64,000 nucleotides of DNA from Caminicella sporogenes DSM 14501. Lineage in GTDB: Bacteria > Bacillota > Clostridia > Peptostreptococcales > Caminicellaceae. The notes below the pieces were generated by a model. The model did no database searches, was not told the DNA's origin, and was given only the letters and a program-made list of their open reading frames with translations. Numbering within the stretch: position 1 is the stretch's first letter; each line of letters begins with the position of its first letter. Location: positions 19,180-83,179 of the forward strand of contig NZ_FRAJ01000014.1 of NCBI RefSeq assembly GCF_900142285.1, written 5' to 3'. A program made the translations under genes and the position numbers. Below are positions 54,136 to 64,000 of the stretch, piece by piece.

Positions 54136-55456
54136 ATAAACTATTAGCAGTATTTTTTACTTTTTTAACAATTGAATTAAGCTCCAAAAATCTCATCTTA
54201 TCATGACTATATTTCTTTTCAATTACCAAGTTTACAATATCTTTAGAAAGCTGAAATGCATTATGCCTTAAATATCCCTTCTTTATCTCAATATAATTAT
54301 TTTCTATTACATTTATTTTATTTTTACTGAAAAACTCCATATCTTTTTGAGCTAATTCAACAGGCTTTGCACCTTCTTCTCTATATTTTTCTATAATCTC
54401 ATTAGGTATGCTCTCATTATTTGCATAAACATACTGAATTACATTTTTACCAGCATGATTCAAAATAGCTTTAACATGCTCCCCTACAGTAAAGTTATCA
54501 GTTTCCCCGGGCTGTGTCATTAAATTTGAAACATAAATTTTTAAAGCTGAAGATTTTCTTATAGACTTTGTAATATCATTTACTAAAAGATTTGGAATTA
54601 TGCTTGTATATAAACTACCCGGTCCAAGAATTATAACATCTGCATCTTTTATAGCTTTTATTGATTCTTCCAATGGTTTTACATTTTTAGGTTTTATAAA
54701 TACTTTCTCTATTGAACTATTATTTTCCAAAGCTTTCAAAGGAATTTGCGACTCTCCTTTAATAATTTGACCATTTTTAAGTTTTGCATATAAAGTTATA
54801 TCTTCAGTAGTTACAGGTAAAACTTTTCCAGCAACTGCAAGTATTTGATTTATTCGCTTTATGGCATGTTCAAAACTATCTGAAATTCCAACCATAGCTG
54901 CTATTAAAAGATTTCCAAAACTTTGATTTTTCAGCGTACCTTCCTTAAATCTATATTGAAGAAGTTTTTCCATGATGGGTTCAGTATCTGCAAGTGCAAG
55001 AATACAGTTTCTTATATCTCCCGGTGGAAGCATGCCAAGGTCCTCTCTAAGTTTTCCAGAACCACCACCATCATCTGCAACAGTAACAATTGCAGTAATA
55101 TTAGATGTAAATTTTTTTATACCTCTTAAAAGAACAGATAATCCAGTTCCTCCACCTATTACTACAACTTTTATTCCCCTTGACAATATATTCTTGTCAT
55201 AAATTTTATTTACCAATCCCAAATCACTTAAATTTCTGTTTTGTTTTGCATGATTAAATAAATTTTTAACAGATAAAAATATGAATCCACTTCCCAATGC
55301 TATAAATCCAATAATCAAACCTACTTTAGATTCAATCTTAATAATTACATTCATCAGCAAACTTAATCCAAAAATGGTAAATATCGCACCAATAATCCCC
55401 AGCATCAAACTCTTTTTCAATTTTGTATCTAATTTAAACTTAAAAAAAATATTCAT
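54134..55456 (-). CDS. yvcK: YvcK/gluconeogenesis factor (CofD-like)
   Basis: 440 residues. Two N-terminal transmembrane helices (MLGIIGAIFTIFGLSLLM; VGLIIGFIALGSGFIFL) precede the YvcK domain: GGGTGLSVLLRGIK and VADDGGGSGKLREDLG (UDP-GlcNAc binding family). It supports cell-wall synthesis on gluconeogenic carbon. The gap to rapZ is 7 nt. Confidence 0.93.
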   Translation of the reverse strand: MNIFFKFKLDTKLKKSLMLGIIGAIFTIFGLSLLMNVIIKIESKVGLIIGFIALGSGFIFLSVKNLFNHAKQNRNLSDLGLVNKIYDKNILSRGIKVVVIGGGTGLSVLLRGIKKFTSNITAIVTVADDGGGSGKLREDLGMLPPGDIRNCILALADTEPIMEKLLQYRFKEGTLKNQSFGNLLIAAMVGISDSFEHAIKRINQILAVAGKVLPVTTEDITLYAKLKNGQIIKGESQIPLKALENNSSIEKVFIKPKNVKPLEESIKAIKDADVIILGPGSLYTSIIPNLLVNDITKSIRKSSALKIYVSNLMTQPGETDNFTVGEHVKAILNHAGKNVIQYVYANNESIPNEIIEKYREEGAKPVELAQKDMEFFSKNKINVIENNYIEIKKGYLRHNAFQLSKDIVNLVIEKKYSHDKMRFLELNSIVKKVKNTANSL

Positions 55457-55463
55457 TTTTTCT

Positions 55464-56333
55464 TTACCCCTTTACTACATCAGCTGGAATATCTCTATGG
55501 TTAACACTAACTTTATGTCCTTTTTCCTTTAAATATTCATACAATATATTTGCAACAGTTACTGACCTATGCTTGCCACCTGTACACCCTATAGCTATTA
55601 CCAACTGCATTTTTCCTTCTCTAACATAAAAAGGTATTAAAAAGTCTATCATTTCATTTAATCTTTTTACAAATTCAATACTTTCCGGCCAATTCATAAC
55701 ATACTTTCTAACTTTTTCATCATTTCCAGTAAAATCTCTCAAATTTTCTATATAATGAGGATTTGGAAGAAATCTAACATCAAATACTAAATCAGCATCT
55801 AATGGAATTCCATGTTTGAAGCCAAAAGATAACACAGAAATAAGAATATTATTTGTTTCTGAACCATCTAAATATATCTTTCTTATTTCTTTTTTAAGCT
55901 GACCCGGCGTCATGTTAGTTGTATCTATAATTTTATCAGCTTTATCTCTTAATTTATCAAGTTTTTTTCTTTCAGCATTTATTCCGTCAATAATCCTTCC
56001 TTTTGGACTTAAAGGATGAATTCTTCTAGTTTCTTTAAAACGTTTTATCAAAGTTTCATCTGACGCATCTAAAAATAATATTTCATATTTATATCCACTA
56101 CTCTTTAAATTTTCCAAACTATCAAAGAGGTCATCAAAAAATTTACCCCCTCTAATATCTATAACTAAAGCTATTTTCTGTATTTCGCCATTACTATTAA
56201 AACAAAGTTCAGCAAATTTAGGAATTAGTACAGGCGGTAAATTATCAACACAATAAAAACCTAAATCCTCCATACACTTCATAGCTTGACTCTTACCAGC
56301 TCCGGATAAACCAGTTATTATTACAAGTTTCAT
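55464..56333 (-). CDS. rapZ: RapZ, RNase adapter / nucleotide-binding protein
   Basis: 289 residues. N-terminal P-loop GLSGAGKS (8-15) and DxRGG, C-terminal domain with [10 protein letters not shown] (near 261). The family adapts RNases or controls cell-wall amino sugar supply. In operon with murB (38-nt gap) and yvcK. Confidence 0.94.
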   Translation of the reverse strand: MKLVIITGLSGAGKSQAMKCMEDLGFYCVDNLPPVLIPKFAELCFNSNGEIQKIALVIDIRGGKFFDDLFDSLENLKSSGYKYEILFLDASDETLIKRFKETRRIHPLSPKGRIIDGINAERKKLDKLRDKADKIIDTTNMTPGQLKKEIRKIYLDGSETNNILISVLSFGFKHGIPLDADLVFDVRFLPNPHYIENLRDFTGNDEKVRKYVMNWPESIEFVKRLNEMIDFLIPFYVREGKMQLVIAIGCTGGKHRSVTVANILYEYLKEKGHKVSVNHRDIPADVVKG

Positions 56334-56371
56334 AAATTCACCTCATTTTTTCATTTGCTTAAAATCAAAAC

Positions 56372-57286
56372 TTATTCTTCTCCTATTATTTTTACTTCGG
56401 TTTCTAGGTTTACTCCAAAATTATCTCTAACTACTTTCTGCACAAGCTTAATTAAATTTAAAACATCTTCAGCTGTAGCATTTCCTAAATTTACAATAAA
56501 TCCACTATGCAAATCAGAAACTTGAGCATCTCCAACTCTCACTCCCTTTAATCCCGAATCCTGTATGAGCTTACCAGCATAATAACCTTTTGGTCTTTTA
56601 AATGTACTTCCAGCACTTGGCAAATGTAATGGCTGTTTCGTAGTCCTTCTCTTAGTAAAATCATCTACTATACTTTTTATTTTATCATAATCTCCTTTTT
56701 TAAACTCCATGTCTACTTCCAAAACTACATATTTTTTATCTTGAATAATACTCGTTCTATATCCTAAATTTAAATCTTCTCTATTTAAATAAATAATTTC
56801 ACCATTTTTATCAATAACTGAGCATCCAACTATAACGTCTTTTATTTCTCCTCCATAAGCTCCTGCATTCATGGTAACAGCTCCCCCAATTGTTCCGGGA
56901 ATACCACTTGCAAACTCAAAACCTTCAAGTCCTTCATTTATTATAAGTTTTGATAATCTAGATAATAAAATACCAGCCTGAGCTCTTACTTTTGTTCCAT
57001 TAATTTTTACATCACTAAAATTTTCTGCAATTTTTATAACTACTCCTCTAATTCCTTTATCTCTTACTAATAAATTGCTGCCATTTCCCATTACAAAATA
57101 GTCAATATTTCTTTCTCTACAATACTTTAATGCATATACTATCTCATCTATAGAATCCGGAATAACCAAAATATCAGCTGGCCCTCCAATTCTAAAAGAT
57201 GTATGTTTTTTCATTGGTTCATTTTTAAAAACATTATTTGAATTTATTTTTTCTATTAAATCCATATATATTTGATTTATATCCAT
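56372..57286 (-). CDS. murB: UDP-N-acetylenolpyruvoylglucosamine reductase
   Basis: 304 residues. FAD-binding GNGSNLLVRDKG, EGFEFASGIPGTIGGA and the active-site SAGSTFKRP. Reduces the enolpyruvyl group to give UDP-MurNAc. AGGAG site. Head of the murB-rapZ-yvcK operon. Confidence 0.96.
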   Translation of the reverse strand: MDINQIYMDLIEKINSNNVFKNEPMKKHTSFRIGGPADILVIPDSIDEIVYALKYCRERNIDYFVMGNGSNLLVRDKGIRGVVIKIAENFSDVKINGTKVRAQAGILLSRLSKLIINEGLEGFEFASGIPGTIGGAVTMNAGAYGGEIKDVIVGCSVIDKNGEIIYLNREDLNLGYRTSIIQDKKYVVLEVDMEFKKGDYDKIKSIVDDFTKRRTTKQPLHLPSAGSTFKRPKGYYAGKLIQDSGLKGVRVGDAQVSDLHSGFIVNLGNATAEDVLNLIKLVQKVVRDNFGVNLETEVKIIGEE

Positions 57287-57477
57287 TACTTTCAGCTCCT
57301 AACATATAAATATTCTCTTGTAAAAATCTATACTTCAAGTTATATATTTTGCAATCAAATCTCTAAAATCTTTTAATTATTATTAATATAGATAATTGTA
57401 ATAAATCTATAACTAAAAATTATCAGGTCAAAAATAAGTATACCTTTTTGCTATATTAATCTCAATATATATTTATT

Positions 57478-58815
57478 TCATTCTATTTGCTCTATCTTCT
57501 TTCTAGCATCTTCTAATGCCTCATCTACACTTTTCTTACCAAGTAAAGCCATCCTTATCTGACTTTGCAAAATATCATCTATCTTTCTCCATTTAGGATG
57601 ATTACCTATGCTAATAGAATTTGAAAGAGTTTTTTCAATTTTTTTCATCATTTCATCATTTATATATATATCCCCTATATTCTTTTTAACAGGAAAAACT
57701 CCTTGTTTATATAATTCTCTTTGACCTTTTTCATCTGTTAAATATTTTATAAACTTCACACACATTTCTAACTTTTTCTTGTCATTTTGTTTAAATATTC
57801 CATAAGCATTTACAATACTAACTGACATTGGTTTTTTTAAAAGTCCTATCGGAAAATTTGCAACATCAAAATTAAAACCTTTACCCCTGCTATTAAGAAT
57901 TTTTAGCTCATTAATCAACGAAGTTCTGCCTGGATAAACAGCAACATTTTTATCTACAATAAAACTTCTCCAAGCTTCTCTGCTGTTATTTTCTCCAAAA
58001 TCCTTAGGAGTAACTTTATGAACTAACTTTAAATCTACTAATTTTTTAAGACCCGACCAAGCATTTTTTCCATAAAATCTATACTTATTACTTTTTCTTT
58101 CGATTACAGTTGCTCCATCTGACAATATTATTCCCCATATAGTATAATCATTTGGCTTAATATATGAATTAAATCCGTAAATATTTTTCCTACCTTTTTT
58201 AGATTTTAAACTCGTTAATTTTTTTAATATCTCTACAAATTCTTCATACGTCCAATTTCCATTCTTTGGTGGCTTCACATTTTGTTTATTAAATAAATCC
58301 AAATTGAGAAAAAGAGAATAATTTTCCATACAATAAGGCAAACCCCAAATTTTATTTTTATATTTAACAGCTGAAATAGCCTTAAATTTATAACTTTCTA
58401 TCTCATCTTGAGTTAAAAAATCATCTAATGGCTCTAATATTCCTTTTGATATGATTTCAAAATCTGCTCCTACAGGAGCAATATCTGGATAGCTATTAGT
58501 TTTAATCGCTGTTTCAATTTCTATATATCCATAATCTAAATCAAGCGGTTTAAACTGTATAATTACACCGGGATTTTTTCTTTCAAATTCTTTTATTTTA
58601 CTCCTCAACCACGAATACTTATAACCCGTAGTAATATCTAGCCTTGGATAATCCCAAATAGTTATTATTCCTCTCCATTCAATATTCCGTTTAAAAGCTT
58701 TATCAATTATTTTATCTAACTTGGGTTTCATAAAAAAATACGGAGCAAATAAAATAAACACTATTAAAACTAAACACAAAAATAGGGTAAAAGGCCCATA
58801 TTTCTTTACTTTCAT
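57478..58815 (-). CDS. extracellular solute-binding protein, orphan
   Basis: 445 residues, sugar-binding-protein fold (family 1): ITIWDYPR, FERKNPGVIIQFKPLD, GLPYCMENYSLFLNLDLF, KYLTDEKGQRELYKQG. The N-terminus has a transmembrane helix (FTLFLCLVLIVFILFAPYFF) with no lipobox cysteine after it, so it is anchored rather than a lipoprotein. No ABC permease or ATPase genes are near. Substrate not predictable. Confidence 0.85.
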   Translation of the reverse strand: MKVKKYGPFTLFLCLVLIVFILFAPYFFMKPKLDKIIDKAFKRNIEWRGIITIWDYPRLDITTGYKYSWLRSKIKEFERKNPGVIIQFKPLDLDYGYIEIETAIKTNSYPDIAPVGADFEIISKGILEPLDDFLTQDEIESYKFKAISAVKYKNKIWGLPYCMENYSLFLNLDLFNKQNVKPPKNGNWTYEEFVEILKKLTSLKSKKGRKNIYGFNSYIKPNDYTIWGIILSDGATVIERKSNKYRFYGKNAWSGLKKLVDLKLVHKVTPKDFGENNSREAWRSFIVDKNVAVYPGRTSLINELKILNSRGKGFNFDVANFPIGLLKKPMSVSIVNAYGIFKQNDKKKLEMCVKFIKYLTDEKGQRELYKQGVFPVKKNIGDIYINDEMMKKIEKTLSNSISIGNHPKWRKIDDILQSQIRMALLGKKSVDEALEDARKKIEQIE

Positions 58816-58887
58816 AGGTACACCTCCTACCCTATATTTATTATTAAATCAAGCTATTTATACATATGTAAACAAAACACACATTTA

Positions 58888-59658
58888 TTATTTTTCATCT
58901 CTTAAATATACAAAATAATACAACATGGGAATAATTACTGCTCCACCAATAATGTTCCCTAGAGTAACAGGAATTAAATTATTAAACCAAATATCTCCCC
59001 AAGAAATATTTGCTCCTAAATATTTTCCCATAGGTATAAAAAACATATTTGCAACACTATGCTCATATCCCGACACAACAAAAAGCATTATAGGAAACCA
59101 ACAAGCAAATATCTTTCCTATAATATCTTTTGCCCCAACTGAAAACCATACTGCTAATACAACAATCATATTACACATCACTGCTCTAAATATGGCTTTG
59201 CTAAATGTTAATGACGTCTTAGCTGTAGCTATAATAACTACCTTTTCTGCAATTACTCCTGAAAACAAGCCAGTATTAGCAACTAAAAAAACTACAAATA
59301 TTGAACCTATAAAATTTCCAAAATAAACAATTCCCCAATTTCTAAACATATCTTTAAAACTAAACCTCTTAGCCATTATACCCAAAGTCATCAAGTTATT
59401 GCCTGTAAACAATTCAGCTCCAGCCATCACAACAAGCATAAGTCCTACTGGAAATACAGCTGCTCCTAAAAATTTAGCTAAACCAGCATCTTGTACCTTA
59501 GCTATAATAGTAATAAAACCAACTGAACCAAAAGCAATATACATACCTGCCAATATAGCTAAAATTAATAGTGAACAAGAATTTGTCATTGCTTTTTTAT
59601 AGCTTATTTCCAGCATTGTCTGTGCAATTTCTTTTGGTGTAAGCATTTTCTTATCCAA
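58888..59658 (-). CDS. formate/nitrite transporter family channel
   Basis: 256 residues, six transmembrane helices. Family signature AGAELFTGNNLM and the second motif GYEHSVANMFFIP. FocA moves formate, NirC nitrite, and HSC hydrosulfide; sequence alone does not decide. Upstream gap 59659-59960 holds no gene and no clear motif. Confidence 0.93.
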   Translation of the reverse strand: MDKKMLTPKEIAQTMLEISYKKAMTNSCSLLILAILAGMYIAFGSVGFITIIAKVQDAGLAKFLGAAVFPVGLMLVVMAGAELFTGNNLMTLGIMAKRFSFKDMFRNWGIVYFGNFIGSIFVVFLVANTGLFSGVIAEKVVIIATAKTSLTFSKAIFRAVMCNMIVVLAVWFSVGAKDIIGKIFACWFPIMLFVVSGYEHSVANMFFIPMGKYLGANISWGDIWFNNLIPVTLGNIIGGAVIIPMLYYFVYLRDEK

Positions 59659-59960
59659 TGTTCAATCACCTCTTGTATATGATATTTGACAGCCGATAAA
59701 TTAATTTTAACATCTTTTATCTTGAAATTTCAACAAAATTATATCAATTCTCAATATTATCTTCAGATAAAATTTTCACACAATATCATCTTTAATCTAA
59801 TTATCAAAAATGGTGAAAATTTGTATATTTCTCAATTTTAATATAAAATTTAATTATAATATGCTTCTATAAATTCCTTAAAACTGTCTAACTGCCTATC
59901 TATCACTATAAAAATCATAAGTTTTCAAAAAAGAAAGCATACCAAAAGGGGCTGAAAATA

Positions 59961-61697
59961 ATGTTAAAAACCTACAATAAAAATCCATACAGCGACTTCC
60001 CTGATTTAGAATTTTTATTAAATGAAATATATGATGCTGTAATTATTGCAGATAAAAATGAAAAAATAATCTTCTACAATAAAAACCTTAAAAACATTAT
60101 AAATATAAAAAATAAAAATATAATAGGAACACAATATCATAAAATTTTTAAAGATTATAGTGAAATCAAAAACTTTATTGAAGAAAAAGACAAAATAGAA
60201 AAAGAAATAATGATAGACGGCAAATATATATTATTAAAAAAATTTTTATATAAATCCAAAAATAATAATACATATTACATTTTAATCTTAAAAGATGTAA
60301 CGCTGCAAGAAGATTCTAAACACCAATTAGAAAAATTAAAAGAAAGTCTGGAAATGATAGAAGAATTATTAGACAATGCCTACTATGGCATGACAATTGT
60401 AGATGAAAATGGAAAAATAGTAAAATGGAATTATGAAAAATTTATGGGTATCAAAGAAGAAGATGTTTTAGGCAAATATGTATATGAAGTTATTGATAAC
60501 ACACGACTGCATATTATTGCAAAAACGGGAAAAAAAGAATTATGTCAAATCCAAAAGATACAAGGAAATCATGTTATTACTAGTCGTATACCAATAATTA
60601 AAAATGGTAAAATAATTGGTGCAGCTGGAACTATTATTTTCAAAAACTTAGATGAAGTCAAATCACTTGCACAAAAATTAAAATTACTTGAAGATACACT
60701 TCATAAATACAAAGGTGAAATTAGCCGAATGTACAGTGCAAAATATTCATTCGATGATATTATAACTCAAGATGAAAAAATGATGTCTGTAATAAAAATT
60801 GCAAAAAAAGCTGCAAACACAAATTCAACAATTTTAATCCAAGGAGAAAGCGGAACCGGAAAAGAATTATTTGCTCATGCAATTCACAATGCAAGTCCTA
60901 GAAATCATAAAAGTTTTGTAACAATAAACTGTGCAGCTATTCCAAGAGAACTCTTAGAATCGGAATTATTTGGATACGAAAATGGAGCCTTTACCGGTGC
61001 TAAAAAATCAGGTAAAATAGGAAAATTTGAACTTGCCAACGGAGGAACTATTTTGCTTGATGAAATAGATTCTATGCCTCTCGACATGCAGGCAAAACTG
61101 TTAAGAGTTCTAGAATCCAAAGAATTTGAAAGACTAGGAAGCAATAATCGAATAAACTTAGATGTACGCATTATTGCCTCTACAAATGAAAATCTAGAAG
61201 AAGCTATAGAAAAAGGAAAATTTAGAAGGGACTTATACTACAGACTTAATGTCATAAAAATAGAAATCCTTCCTTTAAGAAAAAGAATAAATGATATTCC
61301 CTTATTAATTCAACATTTCATTACTAACCTATCAAAAGAACTGAATATAAAACCAAAAACAATTTCTGATGAAGCAATAAAAATTCTTACAATGCACAAA
61401 TGGCTTGGCAATGTAAGAGAATTAAGAAATGTAATTGAAAGAACTTTAAGTTTAACAACTAGTGATATTATCGAGCCAAAACATCTACCTGAATATCTAT
61501 TAAAAAATATGCAGTTAGAATCTAAAAAGAAAAAAAATAACTTATCATTAAAAGAAATCATAGCAAAAACAGAAATAGAAATCATAAAAAAAACATTAAA
61601 AGACTGTAATGGAAATAAATCCCTCGCGGCTAAAAAATTAGGAATTCACAGAACAGCACTTTATAAAAAAATAAAAAATTACAACTTAGACTTATAA
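59961..61697 (+). CDS. sigma-54-dependent activator with two PAS domains
   Basis: 578 residues. PAS1 (15-110; DAVIIADKNEKIIFYN) and PAS2 (130-230; YYGMTIVDENGKIVKWN), AAA+ with Walker A GESGTGKE (near 294), GAFTGA loop (near 341; contact with sigma-54), and C-terminal Fis HTH (SLAAKKLGIHRTALYKKIKNY, near 555). It senses a cytosolic signal and drives a -24/-12 promoter. thl lies downstream with dyads and a sigma-54 box, so this is its likely activator. Confidence 0.94.
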   Translation: MLKTYNKNPYSDFPDLEFLLNEIYDAVIIADKNEKIIFYNKNLKNIINIKNKNIIGTQYHKIFKDYSEIKNFIEEKDKIEKEIMIDGKYILLKKFLYKSKNNNTYYILILKDVTLQEDSKHQLEKLKESLEMIEELLDNAYYGMTIVDENGKIVKWNYEKFMGIKEEDVLGKYVYEVIDNTRLHIIAKTGKKELCQIQKIQGNHVITSRIPIIKNGKIIGAAGTIIFKNLDEVKSLAQKLKLLEDTLHKYKGEISRMYSAKYSFDDIITQDEKMMSVIKIAKKAANTNSTILIQGESGTGKELFAHAIHNASPRNHKSFVTINCAAIPRELLESELFGYENGAFTGAKKSGKIGKFELANGGTILLDEIDSMPLDMQAKLLRVLESKEFERLGSNNRINLDVRIIASTNENLEEAIEKGKFRRDLYYRLNVIKIEILPLRKRINDIPLLIQHFITNLSKELNIKPKTISDEAIKILTMHKWLGNVRELRNVIERTLSLTTSDIIEPKHLPEYLLKNMQLESKKKKNNLSLKEIIAKTEIEIIKKTLKDCNGNKSLAAKKLGIHRTALYKKIKNYNLDL

Positions 61698-61725
61698 ATA
61701 TATAAAACTTTACATCATAATAATG

Positions 61726-61785
61726 AAAGTGTAGAAATATATCTACATATTAATTATGCTTGTAGATATTTTTCTACACTTTTTT
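61726..61785 (+). terminator. large hairpin after the activator gene
   Basis: AAAGTGTAGAAA-type left arm pairs with TTTCTACACTTT-type right arm, then a T-run (61780-61785). The two dyads at 61730 and 61761 lie in its arms. Confidence 0.65.
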
Positions 61786-61856
61786 AGATTTGAATAATCA
61801 AGACATCTGTTATATTTTTATAAAAAATCTATAAAAAATGTAGAAAAATTACTACA
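61730..61856. promoter_or_regulatory. three upstream activator dyads TGTAGA-N6-WCTACA
   Basis: TGTAGA-N6-TCTACA at 61730-61747 and 61761-61778, and TGTAGA-N6-ACTACA at 61839-61856. Spacings of 31 and 78 nt. They lie 100-220 nt upstream of the -24/-12 element, the usual place for enhancer sites. Confidence 0.65.
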
Positions 61857-61950
61857 TAATCTTAAATCATAATAATTCTTTTTTATAAGAAACTTTTTTT
61901 AAATAGGCTAAATTGCTAAAACTAAAAAAACATTAACAGTTTATCTATCT

Positions 61951-61966
61951 TGGCATAATAATTGCT
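61951..61966 (+). promoter_or_regulatory. sigma-54 promoter of thl
   Basis: TGGCAT-AATAA-TTGCT: GG at 61952-61953 and GC at 61964-61965, exactly 12 nt apart, as in TGGCAC-N5-TTGCA. The thl ATG is 117 nt downstream. Confidence 0.8.
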
Positions 61967-62082
61967 CTTATTTTTAGTTTAAAACAATCATATTAATTAA
62001 AAATATAAATTTTTAAAGTTCAACTTAATAATTCATATTAAAAATTAACTATTAATAAAATAAAAGATGGGGGGAATTAAAA

Positions 62083-63261
62083 ATGAAAGAAGTTGTAATT
62101 GCAGGTGCTGCAAGAACTCCTATTGGAAGCTTTGGAGGCAGCCTAGCACCACTATCAGCAATTGATTTAGGAGTAATAGCTGCAAAAGAAGCTATAAAAA
62201 GAGCAGGAATAAAACCAGAAATGATTGATGAAGTATTAATAGGTAATGTACTTTCAGCTGGATTAGGACAGAATCCAGCAAGACAAATAGCATTAAAATC
62301 AGGACTACCAGAAACTACACCAGCAATAACAATAAATAAAGTATGTGGTTCTGGTTTAAGAACAGTATCAATGGCAGCACAGTTTATTATGTTAGGAGAT
62401 GCAGATATCATATTAGCAGGTGGTACAGAAAGTATGAGTAATGCTCCATACCTCATTCCAAAAGCAAGATGGGGACATAGAATGGGTGATGGAAAATTAG
62501 TTGATTATATGATTTATGATGGTCTATGGGATATATTTAACAACTATCATATGGGAATAACAGCTGAAAACATAGCACAGCAATGGAATATTTCAAGAGA
62601 AGAACAAGATAAGTTCGCACTAGAAAGTCAAAAAAGAGCAGAAAAAGCAATAAAAGAAGGAAGATTTAAAGATGAAATAGTCCCTGTAGAAATACCACAA
62701 AGAAAAGGTGAACCTCTAATAGTAGATACAGATGAATACCCAAGATTTGGAACTACTTTAGAAAAACTCTCAAAACTCAAACCAGCTTTTAAAAAGGATG
62801 GTACTGTAACAGCTGGAAATGCATCTGGAATAAATGATGGAGCTGCTATGTTAGTTATAATGTCAAAAGAAAAAGCTGATAACTTAGGAATAAAACCTTT
62901 GGCAACAATAAAAGCATATTCATCAGCAGCAATAGACCCAAAAATAATGGGATATGGTCCAGTACCTGCAACTAAAAAAGCTTTAGAAAAAGCAAAAATG
63001 TCTATAGACGATTTAGATTTAATAGAAGCTAATGAAGCTTTTGCAGCTCAATCATTAGCAGTAATAAAAGATTTAGGATTAAATACAGAAAAAGTAAATG
63101 TTAACGGCGGAGCAATTGCACTAGGTCACCCTATCGGAGCATCAGGTGCCAGAATACTAGTTACATTAATATATGAAATGATCAAAAGAAATGCTAAAAC
63201 TGGTCTAGCTACTCTTTGTATAGGCGGCGGTCAAGGCACAGCTATTATAATTGAAAGATAA
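62083..63261 (+). CDS. thl: acetyl-CoA C-acetyltransferase (thiolase)
   Basis: 392 residues. Nucleophile Cys88 in [10 protein letters not shown], His in [12 protein letters not shown] (near 347) and second Cys in [11 protein letters not shown] (near 377). Joins two acetyl-CoA to acetoacetyl-CoA, or the reverse. GGGGGGAATT site. First gene of the thl-ctfA-ctfB operon. Confidence 0.95.
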   Translation: MKEVVIAGAARTPIGSFGGSLAPLSAIDLGVIAAKEAIKRAGIKPEMIDEVLIGNVLSAGLGQNPARQIALKSGLPETTPAITINKVCGSGLRTVSMAAQFIMLGDADIILAGGTESMSNAPYLIPKARWGHRMGDGKLVDYMIYDGLWDIFNNYHMGITAENIAQQWNISREEQDKFALESQKRAEKAIKEGRFKDEIVPVEIPQRKGEPLIVDTDEYPRFGTTLEKLSKLKPAFKKDGTVTAGNASGINDGAAMLVIMSKEKADNLGIKPLATIKAYSSAAIDPKIMGYGPVPATKKALEKAKMSIDDLDLIEANEAFAAQSLAVIKDLGLNTEKVNVNGGAIALGHPIGASGARILVTLIYEMIKRNAKTGLATLCIGGGQGTAIIIER

Positions 63262-63303
63262 AAATGATTTTTTACAACACTTAATATATGGGGGTAGATA
63301 ATT

Positions 63304-63957
63304 ATGAATAAATTAGTATCAGTAAAAGATGCCATTAATCATATAAAAGACGGAATGACAATCATGATAGGAGGATTTTTAGGAGTAGGAACTCCAGAAA
63401 GTTTAGTAGATGCATTAATAGAAAAAGGAGTAAAAGATTTAACAATCATATGTAATGATACAGCATTTCCAGAAGTAGGTATTGGGAAACTCATAGTAAA
63501 AAAGATGGTAAAAAAAGTTATAACATCTCATATAGGAACAAATCCTGAAACCGGAAGACAATATAATGAAAAAGAATTAGAAGTAGAATTAGTACCTCAA
63601 GGTACATTGGCAGAAAGAATACGCTGCATGGGAGCAGGACTTGGCGGATTTTTAACACCAACAGGCATAGGAACAATAGTAGAAGAAGGAAAAGAAAAAA
63701 TAACAGTTGAAGGAAGAAAATACATATTAGAACTACCCTTAAAAGCAGATGTAGCACTTATAAAAGGAGAAAAGATAGATAAAAAAGGTAATATATACTA
63801 TGACAAGGCAGCAAGAAACTTCAATCCCCTTATGGCAATGGCAGCTGACGTAGTAATAGCAGAAGCAGAAGAAATAGTAGAAACAGGAGAAATAGACCCA
63901 AATGATGTTATGACACCGGGGATATTTATAGATATGATAGTAAAGGGGGATAAATAA
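63304..63957 (+). CDS. ctfA: CoA-transferase subunit A (acetoacetate/butyrate type)
   Basis: 217 residues with the subunit A pattern [37 protein letters not shown] and [18 protein letters not shown]. Moves CoA between acyl groups. GGGGGTAG site. Followed at once by subunit B. Whether acetoacetate or another acid is preferred cannot be read. Confidence 0.93.
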   Translation: MNKLVSVKDAINHIKDGMTIMIGGFLGVGTPESLVDALIEKGVKDLTIICNDTAFPEVGIGKLIVKKMVKKVITSHIGTNPETGRQYNEKELEVELVPQGTLAERIRCMGAGLGGFLTPTGIGTIVEEGKEKITVEGRKYILELPLKADVALIKGEKIDKKGNIYYDKAARNFNPLMAMAADVVIAEAEEIVETGEIDPNDVMTPGIFIDMIVKGDK

Positions 63958-63958
63958 A

Positions 63959-64000
63959 ATGGATAAAAAAGAAATAATAGCTAGGAGAGTAGCAAAAGAA
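63959..64000 (+). CDS. ctfB: CoA-transferase subunit B, 5' fragment
   Basis: 14 codons (MDKKEIIARRVAKE) before the window ends. The start typical of subunit B and the GGGGGATAAATAAA site inside the end of ctfA support it. The rest lies outside. Confidence 0.85.
   Translation, partial: MDKKEIIARRVAKE

Noticed and set aside
1..64000. CRISPR array, rRNA genes, riboswitches or T-boxes
   Set aside because: I looked for regular repeat-spacer patterns, conserved rRNA words and T-box or riboswitch cores and saw none.

Overview
The window is AT-rich low-GC Gram-positive DNA, most likely from a spore-forming, amino-acid-fermenting member of the Clostridia. The support is strong AGGAGG-type ribosome sites throughout, a GerMN-type spore protein, WhiA/YvcK/RapZ, PHP-domain DnaE, tryptophanase, and a thiolase/CoA-transferase operon with a sigma-54 style promoter. 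I cannot name the species.

Layout. (A) 1-6.9 kb, all on the minus strand: a TerB-like/beta-helix protein (runs off the left edge), a 1198-residue patatin-dynamin fusion, a frameshifted PH-like membrane protein and a zinc-ribbon membrane protein. This looks like an accessory or defence-type cluster. (B) 7.0-7.6 kb: a transposase stub and gene-free DNA. (C) 7.6-29.3 kb: a decayed prophage read leftwards. From its early end it carries an HTH regulator, antirepressors, a Cro/XRE protein, SNF2 helicase, VRR-NUC nuclease, nuclease-ATPase fusion, DUF669 protein, family B DNA polymerase, BRO protein, VapE/D5 primase-helicase, a sigma-like late regulator, HNH nuclease, methylase, terminase small subunit and two large serine recombinases. 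It also carries AbiE and PemK/MazF-type cargo. The structural genes are gone: the terminase small-subunit reading frame runs straight into the tail of an amidase. One recombinase has an internal stop and the polymerase has a frameshift. Several non-coding signals remain, including four phased DnaA boxes, inverted-repeat origin-like DNA, and two covarying hairpins over ribosome sites. (D) 29.3-39.3 kb: an ImmA/IrrE-HTH protein, a broken zinc-ribbon gene and a complete type I restriction-modification operon. (E) 39.5-64 kb: core chromosome.

In the core part, rlmD and a divergent GerMN gene are followed by a thioesterase, pyruvate kinase, a 56-residue protein, dnaE, an HD-GYP protein, HPr, whiA, a DUF1540 protein, a NUDIX hydrolase, tryptophanase, yvcK, rapZ, murB, an orphan solute-binding protein and a formate/nitrite-type channel. 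On the plus strand a PAS-PAS-AAA-Fis sigma-54 activator precedes thl-ctfA-ctfB. Between the activator and thl lie three TGTAGA-N6-WCTACA dyads and a canonical -24/-12 element, so the activator very probably switches on acetoacetyl-CoA metabolism.

All calls were made by reading the sequence; no database search was run.
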